Source of the DNA: Onchocerca volvulus
Taxonomy: Eukaryota; Nematoda; Chromadorea; Rhabditida; Onchocercidae
Direction: 5' to 3'
DNA length: 64,000 bases
Assembly: GCA_000499405.2 (NCBI GenBank)
Contig: HG738137.1
Location: 21,042,603-21,106,602 of the forward strand
The position numbers were made by a program, and so were the translations under genes. The notes beneath the pieces are model-generated. The model was not told the DNA's origin and did no database searches. It worked only from the letters and a program-made list of their open reading frames with translations. Of the stretch, positions 50,801-63,069 are shown piece by piece. Position 1 is the first letter of the stretch. Each line of letters opens with the position of its first letter.

Positions 50801-52662
50801 ACATATTATTCAGTGCATATTATATTGCTTTCGATTATTGTGAGAGTTTTTTCATGGCAACGGAAAATGTTGCGTCATTTATATTTCTTATATTTATTGT
50901 GTGTTTTGTATGTTGTTTATGTGTTGAATTTTGTCTGTTATCAACATACATTGTATGTATACTAGGTAATCGAAAATTACGTAACATCAAATTGCCACAT
51001 TTAAAACTTATTAATATGAAAACTAAAACTTACTGAAAACATATTAATACATTTAAAATTTATTAATATGCGGCATGATTGAGGAGTATTGTTAGCTATA
51101 GTTATTCAGCCAATATATTGGTGGAATCGTTTATTGCAAGGATAGTAAATGCGCTTGAAACAATTTTAGTAGCAAGTATTGAAGAAGTAATGGATTTGAA
51201 GAAATTTGATTTGAAGAAAAGTTCATTATTAATTTCAGATTTGTCCCAAAGTGGATGGTGTACGTTGTATTAAGGAAATTGCCATGATGGTACAAATAGA
51301 TGCTGATCTAGTGATGCGATGCGTTCGTAATTTGCATTTCTATGGTTGCCTGACATTAATACCTCTCTTTATGTATTCTAACACTTACGTTGCTACCGAA
51401 CAACTACATGATTTTTATACGAACACTGTTCTCATCGAAGTTAGTGTTGCAATATTTTTTTGATTGTCGATAGACTTTTATTCTGGAATCGTCCTTATTT
51501 TCCTGCTTTTTTTGCAATCGATTCGAATAGAATTCAATTTTGGTGATGTATCTGCCTAACTTTTAATTGATATAAAATAATTCCTCTTCCTATGAAGGCA
51601 ATTTTTCTTCATATACCAGAATTCGATTACAACAAGCACATTTTTTTCTAATATTCGAACCATTCATTTTCAACTTAGTGTTGATTACAGAATCATTTTC
51701 TCGGCTTAGTTTTAGCAGATGCATAAAGAAATATTCTCAACATTTCCTAAACATTTTACTGTTTTAAAATTATCTCTGTTCACATCAAATTCATTTATCT
51801 GCTGTATTATTTTATGAATGCTTGGATTTTATACGGCCACTAAACAATGAAGGAAAGCATTCAGGTCCAAAACCTTTATTTTCCGATGTGTTTCGATTAT
51901 ATGCTAGTTTGAAAGTATGTTTCTTAAAGCTAATTGGTAATTGTTTTTTAATAGGACTGCAAATCAAGATTTATATTTTTGTAATTTCATATAATAATTT
52001 ATTTGATTCATGTGTTTGTTTTACTTTTAGCATATTTTCAGACAGGTATGACAATGAAAGATTGGTGTGAAAGGATGTCTCCGAGACAATATAATGTTGA
52101 CGAGAGACGTGTAATACAGTTTGGTGTATGCCACGGGTTTGTTCGAAAACTATGCATTTATCCTGTTTCCTTGAAGAAAGGCGATCTACGAAGGTGAATT
52201 CATCGATTGCTATGTATACTTTTGATGAATAGAAGAGCTGTAAATTATTCTAAATAAACTTGTCAGTATTCAGTTTTCGACTTTTTTTAAACAGATACAT
52301 GTATTCATCCATTAATTCATAAATCATTTTTTAACTCACTGTATCGATTTCAAGTTTGAAGAAAAGGTCTAGATTATGAATTAAAATTTCTTTAATCATC
52401 TTTTTTTTTTTTTTTTTTCAATTCATTATTTATACGTATTTTGCATTTTTGATTTAATCTTTTATATTCCAGAAAAGAGTGGTATAGATTTTATAAACAA
52501 GTTATATCTGGAATTAACTTTTTCAAATTTACTTGCAGAATAGCGAAATTATGTGATGGAACTCGCTCATTGGAAGACTTAGCAGTCGTTTTTGCTGTTT
52601 CACCAGTAAAACTATTAGAAGCAATTCGTGACGATGGAAATTTTGTTTTCATATCAAAATAA
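47845..52662 (+). CDS. NPRL2: GATOR1 subunit NPRL2 (nitrogen permease regulator-like 2)
   Basis: Subunit of GATOR1, the Rag GTPase-activating complex that inhibits TORC1 at the lysosome when amino acids are low. Ten exons: 47845-48009, 48115-48268, 48864-48994, 49075-49153, 50232-50314, 50528-50617, 51239-51439, 51816-51914, 52042-52193 and 52539-52662; 425 residues against 380 in human, and all phases agree. Landmarks: KAIIFAEFDADKGP, IIPKPELFHRLI, KIMGHPVGIESDSYVRG, RYIFNVCFVVD, YEPMVQKCAAYLT, MYSNTYVAT, PKPLFSDVFRLYASL, VDERRVIQFGVCHGFVRKL and LCDGTRSLEDLA. The start is uncertain: ATG 47845 or ATG 47899, since homology begins at KLKAIIF. Exon 8 lacks an AG: the bases before 51816 read TTTTAT. 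It follows PIG-F closely, suggesting a shared transcript. Intron 4 contains a long A-run (49495-49520). Confidence 0.93.
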
Positions 52663-53822
52663 AAGTTACACTTATTTGGGAAATTATTGTCAACCTTCTT
52701 ATCCAAAAAATTTTAGTTTATCCAGAACGAAAAATACTTTAAAAATTCAAAGGAAAATACGTTAAAACAGTTAAAGTGCTTAGAACTAAGTTTATGAAAT
52801 ATAAATGTTAGTAAATCAAATGTAATGCTTGGAAATTTCTGGAGAAAATCTTATATTTAGCTGCTTAAAGATCGAATTTTAAGATTCTTTTCCTGCATTT
52901 TTAAAAGTTGAAATTAACATCAGAATATTCTCTTCTTTCTAGCTATCAAAGTGTCCTTAAAAGTGTCGCTTATTATTGCTTCGGTGAATTGTGGCTTTTC
53001 TATTCCTGCATTTATGCGCATCTTTCTCTCTATTTTTAGGTAAACTGTTTTATTTTCATTTTTGTTAAGCATGTTCGCAGTCAGTAGCATCCTTATTTTA
53101 TTGTATCTAGTTTACCTTTGAAGACCTATTTTTCAGTTGTTTGGGTCCAGTGGTTTTTTTTTAGTAATTTGCATTGGATAGTTTAAGTCACGTAACAATT
53201 AATTTATCTTTTTAAAGCCTTCTGAGAAATAGCAACTATTCTACAATTTTTTGAACGAAATTTCAATCTGCACAATATCACAATAATTGAGCATTTAAAT
53301 GTATATATGCGATGTTAGATTTAACGAAAGAAGAGTTACTACAGTGTATTCTATTTTTAAATTATATCACCACAAGGATTAAGGACGGAACTATTGAAAT
53401 ATCGAAATTGATGTGGAAAGGAAGTACTGTTGTTTCTGTAAAATTTGTTTCCGCTTCGTTAAATCTTTATTGAATGACTTATTTGGATCATGAGGGAGTT
53501 ATAATAGTCGATAATGATTTTTCCTCAGTTTTCTTTATTTACTTTTTATTAAACATATCCTAGATTTAGTTTCGAATTAGACAATAAGCTAAAACTATTT
53601 TCAAAAACGGATTATTAAATATATTCTATTTCTGATTATTTTGGATTATATTTTCTGCTTCTAACATATATTAAATTTCCGTACAACTTGAGCAGTTTGA
53701 ACACTTTCAGTTATCTGAGATATTAAGATTTAATAATGCGTTTATTACATAAGTAAATAGGGATAAAAATCATGGGACAAAGAAGGATGAAAAGCGTAAA
53801 AAATGTACGGTAATCTGAGCAT

Positions 53823-53827
53823 ATTTC

Positions 53828-53865
<38 letters not shown>

Positions 53866-53870
53866 GAAAT
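53823..53870. repeat. (AT)n microsatellite flanked by inverted ATTTCTGA/TCAGAAAT
   Basis: A 48-bp perfect palindrome: ATTTCTGA, about 16 AT units, then TCAGAAAT. Prone to cruciform formation and length change. Confidence 0.95.
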
Positions 53871-54965
53871 AAACACAAAAAAATGTGAATAAAGTTTTCG
53901 GAGGAATCCGTTAATTAATTACTGCTCTGTAAAGCTTATATAGTGATTCTTATGCTTTTCCAAATTTAGACAAAAATATCAGATTGAAATGAAGTTGAAG
54001 ATGAAAAATAAGCTATTATGCATGGATATGTTAATCATCTACTTGTGAAAATTTCTCTTCATCTCTAATAAAGTCGAAAGCGTACTGAAAATTGTTTCAC
54101 TGCAATAGATATATTAAATGACAGAATCGCTGAATTCACTTTCTAGTATTGCTTTTTGTACAAAGAAGTACGTTAGTTAAGATTGTTTTTGTGGTAGGAG
54201 ATGGATTCTTGTAGTATTACTGTGATGGAGACTGAAAAGTTTCATGTATATTAAAACCATATTTATAGAATTCCCACCTTAAAATCTTCCCAGTTCTACG
54301 AACACTTAATTATTTACAATATGCCAGCATGAAGAATAAATCGAATACCAATAAAGAAACTTTGCAGCGCATTACGATAATGACTTGGAAACTAGATACC
54401 ATAATCTAGTAAAAATTTTAAAGACTGGGAATCTAGCGTATTACTATTGTAAAATACTAAATGCATATAAAAATGATTGGTCCATGAAAAATTTGTATAA
54501 ATGGCTTTTTAAAATAACAGTAATCTCACTGAATTTCATGGAAAGCGTAATTTATTATACTTTGCTTGAATTTCTAGTGCTCTCTGAAATATTAGATGTA
54601 ATATCAATTCAGATATTTCGATATTCTATAGCCACTTGAAGGCTCGAAGAAACTTTGTTGACTGCACTCCATTTAATAACAAATTACTTGCTTCAATTCG
54701 TTTGATTTAACTTTCACTTTTTTAAGCATGGCTATTAATATTGCTTATTATTTGCTATGCACGAATTTTCTATGGAATCCATACTATATGCTTCTGATTT
54801 ATAGTTTCTATTAAAAGTTCATAAAAATTTTCTTCTTGTGAGATAAAGAAATGTGCATTTTCTGACAAAGTTTTCCTTTTTTTAAAGATTTCATTCCATC
54901 CATTCGTATTTATATTTATCACATTCATGTGGTATAATTATTTTTATTGAAAATGTGTTAAGAAT

Positions 54966-55009
54966 AATTGAAAGTATATTTCAGAACAATTGAAAGTATA
55001 TTTCAGAAC
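54966..55009 (+). repeat. 22-bp tandem duplication
   Basis: Two adjacent exact copies of a 22-base unit containing GAAAGTATATTTCAGAAC. No coding context. Confidence 0.9.
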
Positions 55010-55697
55010 AAGTGAATTAATTTGGAAAAGTTCATGCTTATGAATACATATAACAGTGCATCGAATAAAGCACTATAGACATTTTCTCTCAATATCTTCT
55101 AAGTTAATAATGAAAATCTGCAATGACATCTCTTCTAATGAACGGTATAACTTTACGATAAAATATTCGAAAAGACAACAAAATGAAGTTCAATTTTTTG
55201 CTTGAATTCTATAAATCAGAGGTACTTCTGCAAGAATAATAGAAATAAACTGCAACGATAAATTTGGTAAAGGAAGTTGGTGAAAATCATATTTTTAATA
55301 TTTCTACTTTCGATTTAAAAAGAAATTTTGAACACAGTGTCAATGTGCGAAAAAGTCTTATAAATAATGTTTGAAAGAATTTCCAAAAACCTGCCATGAT
55401 TTTTTCATTTCTTTTATTTTAAATAGTTATTAGTTCGTGACCAAATTATCAAGAAAATGAAAAACTTTAACGAGCTCTTATTTCGCGAAATGAAATGTTA
55501 TGAATATTTTTCAAGTATTGAAAATAACGAAGCCCATTCATTAATAGCTAATTAGAGAATACCCTTTCTACTAATTGAGACTTCTCTGAATTATCTATAT
55601 CTTTGTATTTTAACTTGATATTTCTTTTTGTTTAATTGATCATACAACAGCTTTTTATTTAGAAAGAATCTGGAAACCTAGCCTTTAAATGAGGAAG

Positions 55698-58600
55698 TTA
55701 TCGTTCCAGCAAACTGTCATTACCATTCAGATGTGTACTATCCGTGACAGCCAACGTATCAGATTGCTCCTCCAAACGAGATTTATAGCGGGCAAACATT
55801 ACATTAACAATTTCACTAACCAATAAATCGCCACCATTTGTCTGCAATGAAAGACGACATATCATCAGAATGATATGCCTGTCTGTTTTGCTGATAAACC
55901 AAAATGACAATTTCATTTCTTCCTGACTGGCATGAATTTAATTTGCAATAGCAATACTTATTAATGATAAGCGTTAATGGTTAAGAAGAATGAGATGGCC
56001 AAACACCAATGATAATGATAAAACAGCCAAGTGCAAACTGATAAATGAACTAATATCAAACCTCGATAAGTCGTAGAATGAAAACACCATCGGGTCGCAG
56101 AAATCTTTTGATAAAATCATGAAGATATTTTTCCGTTTTCGGATCTCTAGAATCTGGAATCGCACCGGAACATCGCAAATAACGTATCACAAATTGCCGT
56201 TGATTTGATCCAAGCACTAATGCGAAGAAGTAATACAGCAACGATAATATTGACAAAATTCCAATCAGTATAAACCACCACCTGTCATTAATTAATTTTG
56301 TCAGAACAATGAATGCTGTCTGAAGTGTACGGTAGAAAACTTTTCAAGATCATAGAAAAAAAAAGGAACGTAATTTGTTACCATAAAAAAATATATACTT
56401 TCTCATTGAACATATTAATCATTAAAACACATTGCACTGTCCAACGATGAATATTGCCCAGTACACGAATCTGAATTTGTAACCTTCATTTGAATAATTT
56501 CCATAGAAATACATTAAAAAAGTATTGTCACTTGATATTTAAGTCGATCTCATTAAACGTTTCCTTTTGTTCACGATCTTCTCTCGATTTTTCCATTATA
56601 ACTTTGTCATTGCTTGCAAAATGCTTCAGAAAAGAAAAAGAAAAAAGGAATATTTGGATTATTCATTTAAATTGAAATCGATTATCAGCAAAATTAACCG
56701 ACATGAAAGTCGCACATTGTGACTCGAGGGAAATGTCCAGATTCACTCCATTCCTTGCCCTTCCATATATCAGAAAGAATCCCAGCACCCCAGAAAGTAT
56801 ACTGCGGTCCGAGGAAAGCATTCAGGATGACGAATTGTAAAATCACATTGACCACATACAATACCTATAATTATGGAAATTAAGTATAAACTGTATTCCA
56901 TGATTAAAAAAAAAATTAAATTACAGTGAAATATGGCGAATTTTGAATGCCAACATGAAATCAATCCATTATTGCAGGAAACTGGAAATTGGAACCCATA
57001 AAAAAGCAATAATATGATATTCTTATTATTTTAAGGAATCTATTCTCGCAAAAAAACAAGTCTATTAGAAAAAGCAAAATAACGAACTTTAGTAAAGAGA
57101 TATAAGAAAACTAGATAAATGCCACTTCGTTTGCCAAGACGAAGACAATCAAGCGATCCTCAAAAATTTAAAAACTTTTATGAACTGGTCAATGGCAATA
57201 TGAAAAGAAAGATTTTGATAAAAGTTTGATAAATGAATAACTTATTTATTCGTATGCCTTATACAGATTTAATGGTCTAATCCGTGGCTCTAAATGACAA
57301 TTTTCGATCTAAACTGAAACAAAATGGCTGTCATAATTACTAAGGTAATTCTCAATAAATGTTTCTTTCAAGAATTAATGAAAGGAGAAACCAGTTCGAA
57401 GCTCTCTTTGCATATCCAGTGCATCACGCAAATGATCTGCAGCTATATGCACTTGTGCAAGTCGAGAACTCTTGTCGAATTTTTTTTTCACCATTGCTGC
57501 TGAATTCAGAATTCCTTTCACATTGATACCTATAGTAATTTGACCATGTATTCATAAAACCAGAAAAGATCAATTAATTTCGTCAAAATTTATTCCAAAA
57601 AAAATTAAAGATCGAAAATTTCTTTCAAAAATAATTACGATTTTTCCAAACTGAAAAAGAATTAAGAAGATAGGAAATAAAGATTTGTCGACCTGCATGA
57701 AAATTCATCGTTCGCCAAACAATAGATGGAAAATAAAACAAAAATGCTTGCAATGCCAAAATGATTGGTACCCATTGGTAGTATCCAATAACCTGATACA
57801 TAATAACACATGAATTTCAGAATTATTCTTGGTCAATCAGTCCTCATTTTTTATAGAACAGAAGCTATTTCTCACTTCTATTGGAAAGCAACTTATCAAA
57901 ATAAATAAGAAGGCCTAATCTTTAAAACAGAGTGATTAACTTGTCAAGAATAAATGAGCCGTCTAATCTCCAAAATCGTATTTTTAGACTAGAATTAAGG
58001 GAATGTCAGTCCGTAAAATGTGATATCACTGAAATAACAATGATAAAGCTAATCATTCAGTTTAATGTTAAACAACAGACATTCGAAAGTATGATCAATT
58101 CTCAACAGAATGAAATTTAGTGAAAATTGAAAATTTAAAAATTTTTATTAACAAATATATGTAGCAGGAATATGCATAAAGAGTAGAAATAATATGAAAA
58201 AAACCGATTCATCTCTTTGTGAATATTCCTGTGGTATTTCACTATCCAAAGGCATATGATAACTTCCTTTGATAAAACAATAAGTTTCCGTATATCTGAA
58301 AGAAAACATACTGAAATGTATTAAAAGAATATATTATCAATCATTCTCTCCGATTAGAAATTATTTCCATTGCGGTTTTTAATAAAATTAAAATCAAACT
58401 CAATCAGTCTTTTTGATCGATGGGAATCGAATATGTAGGAATAAACCAATATCGAAATATGATATTAATTACAATTTTAGGCTCTAAAAAAGTCTAGGAT
58501 TTTCAAATAGAATAGCCACCAATAAAAAAAGAATCCGAGAAAAAATAGGAAACATACTACTGACAGTCAACTTACTTTTCCCATGCTCCAGTGAACTGCG

Positions 58601-58895
58601 CAGGTACCCAACACTGAAATACAACTTTTGTTAAAATTCAACCGCTTTATTATGATTAAATATTTTTTGAACAAATTTCTTTTCAAATATTTTCTGGATA
58701 CAATGCGAACAAGCAGTAAATTTTAAAGCATAAATTCACCTGAATCGGCTTACCAACATATTGTGTTGCAGCAAGAGTAAATGCAGTAAGTGCAATAATT
58801 TGTGCCGTATATTGATAATTAAGTCGATCGATGATATCATTTGACTGATAACTACGTTGGAATTTCAGTAAATATGGTGCTATTACACCGATCAT
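55698..58895 (-). CDS. Innexin (invertebrate gap-junction channel subunit)
   Basis: Forms gap junctions and hemichannels in the plasma membrane. Ten phase-consistent minus-strand exons: 58895-58740, 58613-58576, 58295-58205, 57792-57693, 57529-57392, 57158-57088, 56864-56703, 56470-56382, 56281-56062 and 55841-55698; 402 residues, normal for nematode innexins. TM1 lies about residues 28-45 ([14 protein letters not shown]). The first extracellular loop has CWVPAQF and YTETYCF with its conserved cysteines (about 53 and 71). The family signature YYQWVP is at about residues 99-104. [17 protein letters not shown] leads into TM3 ([11 protein letters not shown]). Loop 2 has [16 protein letters not shown] and [16 protein letters not shown]4 is [29 protein letters not shown] and [10 protein letters not shown] mark the cytoplasmic tail. 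Which of the many inx paralogues it is cannot be told by eye. The 4.2 kb upstream of the start is shared with divergent WDR36. Confidence 0.95.
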
Positions 58896-61800
58896 TCTGT
58901 TTTCAAGTTCAACAACCTGAAATTCCTTTGTTCTGCACTGTTAGGAAGCCGGTAATGTGCGAGCATGGCAACTGGATGAGCCTGTTCACAAAATTCAAAA
59001 TTGAAGAAAAGTATCGCCGGACAAGAAAAAGAATGTCTTAATGAATTCGTTCTACTATTGTCTTAACAATATCTAGAAAATAAATATCATTCAACTGCGG
59101 TAATTCAAATGCGGATGCTACTATTTTAATTTTAGCTCATCTCGTAGTTGCGCAATTTGTCTTTTAAGCGCTGTTATCTGTTGATCAAGTTGGCACCAAG
59201 TTTTCTATCTTCTCTTCGAACTATTTGAAAATTTGATAATATTTTCTCACAATTTTTCATATATGCCAATCAGCTATTGTCATATTTTTTTTTTATAAAA
59301 AATTTCCAACATATATTTCATAAAAAAGAAATCATGTGTCAATTACAAGATGAATGGCATAGATTAATCTTGAGCAGTGATTATTGTAAGAAGAGGAAGC
59401 CATAATCTTAGATATTGTACAATGCTCAAAGATGAAATCATAACTTTGGACCTATAATTTCTCGAATTTTTATGAATAATACTATAAAATAATTTATGAA
59501 ATCGATTTAAATCCGAACTGCTGGCGAACATGTCTTGCATATCTATAAAACTGTTGCTAATCGATTATATTGCGAATGAAGATCGTATCTGTCAAGGTTA
59601 TTCATTTTTCTCAGTCTTGATCCACGATAAGTAGACTCACACAAAAAAAATTAATTTCTCGGAACCTAACTTCTGAAATTTAAATTAGTAGGCTGCTATT
59701 GCGATAGAGAACAAAAATAATAGATCAATGGGAATTTTGTACTAGATGAAAAGAAAAAATCAATCTTTGAAATCCAAGGACAGCATGAACGCAGGAGAAG
59801 AGCAGGAAAAGGAAGGGATCTTTTATTATTCTCGAATCTGATATTATCAAGGCTTGATATAATATTACCAAGAAATATGATATTATCAAAAAGCTTGATA
59901 AAATTACTGAGAAATTACTGATATTACTGAGAAAAAAAAAAAAAAAAAAAAAAACATAATTTCCATTTCTGGACGTTGAAGTATGCACACAAAAAGCTTG
60001 GATTATATTAAGACTGAAATGATGAGCATCAGAATATTGATGTGCGATCATTGTTTGTCAACACTACTTTCTGTCAATACTCCCATTACTCTGGTTGTTT
60101 ATTTTGAATTTTATTGACAACTAAAATTGTTGAAATTATGATAAACATAGGAAATAGGAAATCAATCGATCAATATGAGAGAATGGTGCAAGAGACAAGT
60201 TGTGCCATATCGAGCTGTGCACCATCACAAACAATCTTCATCTATCATACATTCGAAACTGTCGCCATTATGCATCGTCTCACGGAATTGCAAATTTAAC
60301 TCATTCCTTGCTCCGCACAAACTGTTCTGAATTTCTAACACATAGCTGTTTGTCTGTTTGCTTCCATTCGTGTTTTTTGGTCTTTCCTATCATGCAAATA
60401 TCGCACCTACACAATACAAATAGAACAGTATCTGCGAATCGCAACGCCGAGTACGACAATTTTGATCCGGTAACACGATACACAAAAATGAGGATCCATA
60501 AAAAAAAAAGTAAAAAGTGAAAATCCAAATTAAATTTCGGTCTAGTCTTCAGCAGAAGCATGTCATCTTATGAAGAACGAATGAATTCAACCTTATGTTC
60601 AGAAGCAAGTCGTCTGAGAAAGTAAGGTCGGATTCCATCATACGTTAATGCGCGACCATTGTGAAGTTATTTCGCATCGACTGACTGATACATCCACTAT
60701 TCAGATTGTGCTTTATAACAATAAATCATGAAAGGGATGCTAGAAATTTGCAAGCGATAAGGACAACTTTTGAAGATGATCTTTCTGTTATATGCTAGTA
60801 CCAATTGAATCTCATCTGTTACTGCTTATTTATGAACTATAGCTCAGGTTAATGAAAGTTATTCAAACAAGGAACATTTCGTAGAAAAATTCAATACTTA
60901 TAGAAGGATCTATACGCCATGAATCCAGGAAATATAATGAAAAAGAACCTGCATCAGTTAACGACAGAAAAGTTGGTATTTATGTCAGCGCTAATAACGA
61001 CAAGATATATTCCGATAATTCAAACCATTTGCGAACGGCATATTCAGTACCTGTTCGATATCCATGATTAAGAGATGTTAACGAGAAATAATTCCATATC
61101 ACCATGATTATTCAGATTTAGAATCATAATTTGCCTAAATTTATGGAAATATCATCTGCTCTAGCTATTTTCTTTTTCCTTTTTTTTCCTTTTTTTTTGT
61201 AGAAATACTGCTCCTTGCAATTACTTTAATCTTTGCCGTTTCTGCAATAGTTCTGTGCATTATTCATTTCTCTTTTTTTGATAATATTTAACATTGATGA
61301 AGCATAAAATGTAATTAAGATTTCATCTGCCAACGATTTTATATATAGTAGTTATGATTGCTTTAAAAAAAAAATGAGCTACTTGCCTGATTGAAACTAT
61401 AAAGCAACATTTGAATGGAAGGATGAATTTTCAAGAAATTTGCTAATTGGGAAGTATCAGAATGAGATACTTATTGAAGTTAGCACTTGGCACCGATGAT
61501 CTCAGATATGTTTTCTTTCTTCCTCAGGAGTTCTTTTATCAGTGAATACTTTGAAACAAAGTTTTTTTACAATTGGATATCTTGACATATCACCAAATTG
61601 TCAATTTTGCAATTCGAACAATCGTTTCCCAAAAACGAATGCAAACATTGTTTTAACTGGATATTAGGATAAATGATTTCATCAATCATTTCGCTATAAA
61701 GCAAATTATAAAAAATTTTTCAGAAACATCTATAATTTTACAAAAATTTCCTCAAAAATAATTCGTTCTAGAATGGAACAACTAATTTTTTGATACTGTT

Positions 61801-63069
61801 GCTAGTCCAACGACGGATTGAACTAACAATTAGCAAACATCATAGATTTCTACTTACAAGCAAACGTTCTAGCTGAAATAATAAGTAATGAAATTATCAT
61901 AATTCTCATTAATTATAAGATCATCCAGAAAAATATGCTAAACAGGGTTTTTGGATTCGCTATCATTCAGACGTAAGTCAAAGATTGCAGCCAAAATCGT
62001 GCCAAGTCGTATAGTTGAATTCGAAAATTTATAATTGGCTTCGAACCATGATCGAGACTCGCGTGTAATCTGAATGCTTGAATTAGTACGTGTACTAAAC
62101 TTAAGTTTATGCATGAAAGTTTTTGGAACTGTTTTATTATACTAAAGCTTAAAAACTGTCACTAATATTCAGAATTGCCGTGATTAAGTATAGACATAAT
62201 TTATTTTAAAAACAGCTTGTGTTCTACTTTAATATTGGGTATTTTTAAAAAATAACGCCTTATTTCTTATATGAATCCGAAGAAAATAGGTTTTGCTTTT
62301 ACTGAAAACAATCTTCTCAGTCAGCTTTTCTTTTTTTAAGAAACTATTTGGTTTTAATAAGAAATCAAAATTTATTAAATTTTTTTAAGACTTCATTAAA
62401 TTCCTAATTTTCTATTAAAATGTTTTAACATTACATCGATGCATCCAATTGGTACAGCTTCCAAGCAACGAATTTCTCCTAGTTAGATTTCCCCTTCCAT
62501 TGTAATAAACGACTTCAATTTTTCGTATTCATCTATAATTATCGTGGTTCGATGCTATCATAGTGTCCTATCGACATCATCTTGCCAATGGCAGACCAAA
62601 CGGGTCAGGGCAGTTTGTTTCAAATATATTGAATGCTTATTTGGCAATGATGGCGAGTTATTTAAAAATTTTTTTGAGAATTCGAACTTCCGTATATCTC
62701 TTATAAGAGAAAGAAAGGAAGAGGAGGATGAGGAGAGGAGAAAAGACGAGGAGTTGAGTGATTCGGAATGTTTCGAGTCGAGTATTCTGTATATTTTTCA
62801 TTGTCATATTTTACAAGATCTCAAAGTAACTAATCTTTGTTTATTCAGAAACTCATTCCTCTGTCTCATTATCATATTTTCTTTCAATTATTTTTAAGTA
62901 TTCTATTAACATCAATGTCCTTTGTTAATGGTAATTTCTTATTTGATTGATTCAATAAATGGTCGAACAAATAGTCTTGGAATCGACCCAAGAAAATTTC
63001 TGAACGATATTTTTCTTTTAATTGATTTTTTATCAACTCTTCCAATAACTTGATTGTAGATTATTTTCA
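58896..63069. other. Divergent intergenic region between innexin and WDR36
   Basis: Should hold the promoters of both genes. A slightly GC-raised patch spans about 60160-60600 with short open frames on both strands. Short tandem-like GATATTATCAA..GCTTGATA repeats occur at 59840-59905, next to an A-run. A purine-rich tract lies at 62700-62760. No gene supported. Confidence 0.4.

Larger units (their letters stand above)
52663..55697. other. Convergent intergenic region between NPRL2 and the innexin gene
   Basis: No gene recognised; the open frame at 54385-54639 is isolated. Contains a perfect AT-core palindrome (53823-53870) and a tandem 22-bp duplication (54966-55009). Confidence 0.45.

Noticed and set aside
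60114..60561. Overlapping open frames on both strands (61, 106 and 86 codons)
   Set aside because: No family resemblance or splice partners; the patch is slightly GC-raised, which lengthens chance frames.
62544..62897. 117-codon plus-strand frame with an E/R-rich middle
   Set aside because: The charged part comes from a purine-rich tract at 62700-62760. There is no recognised domain and the frame is not linked to WDR36.
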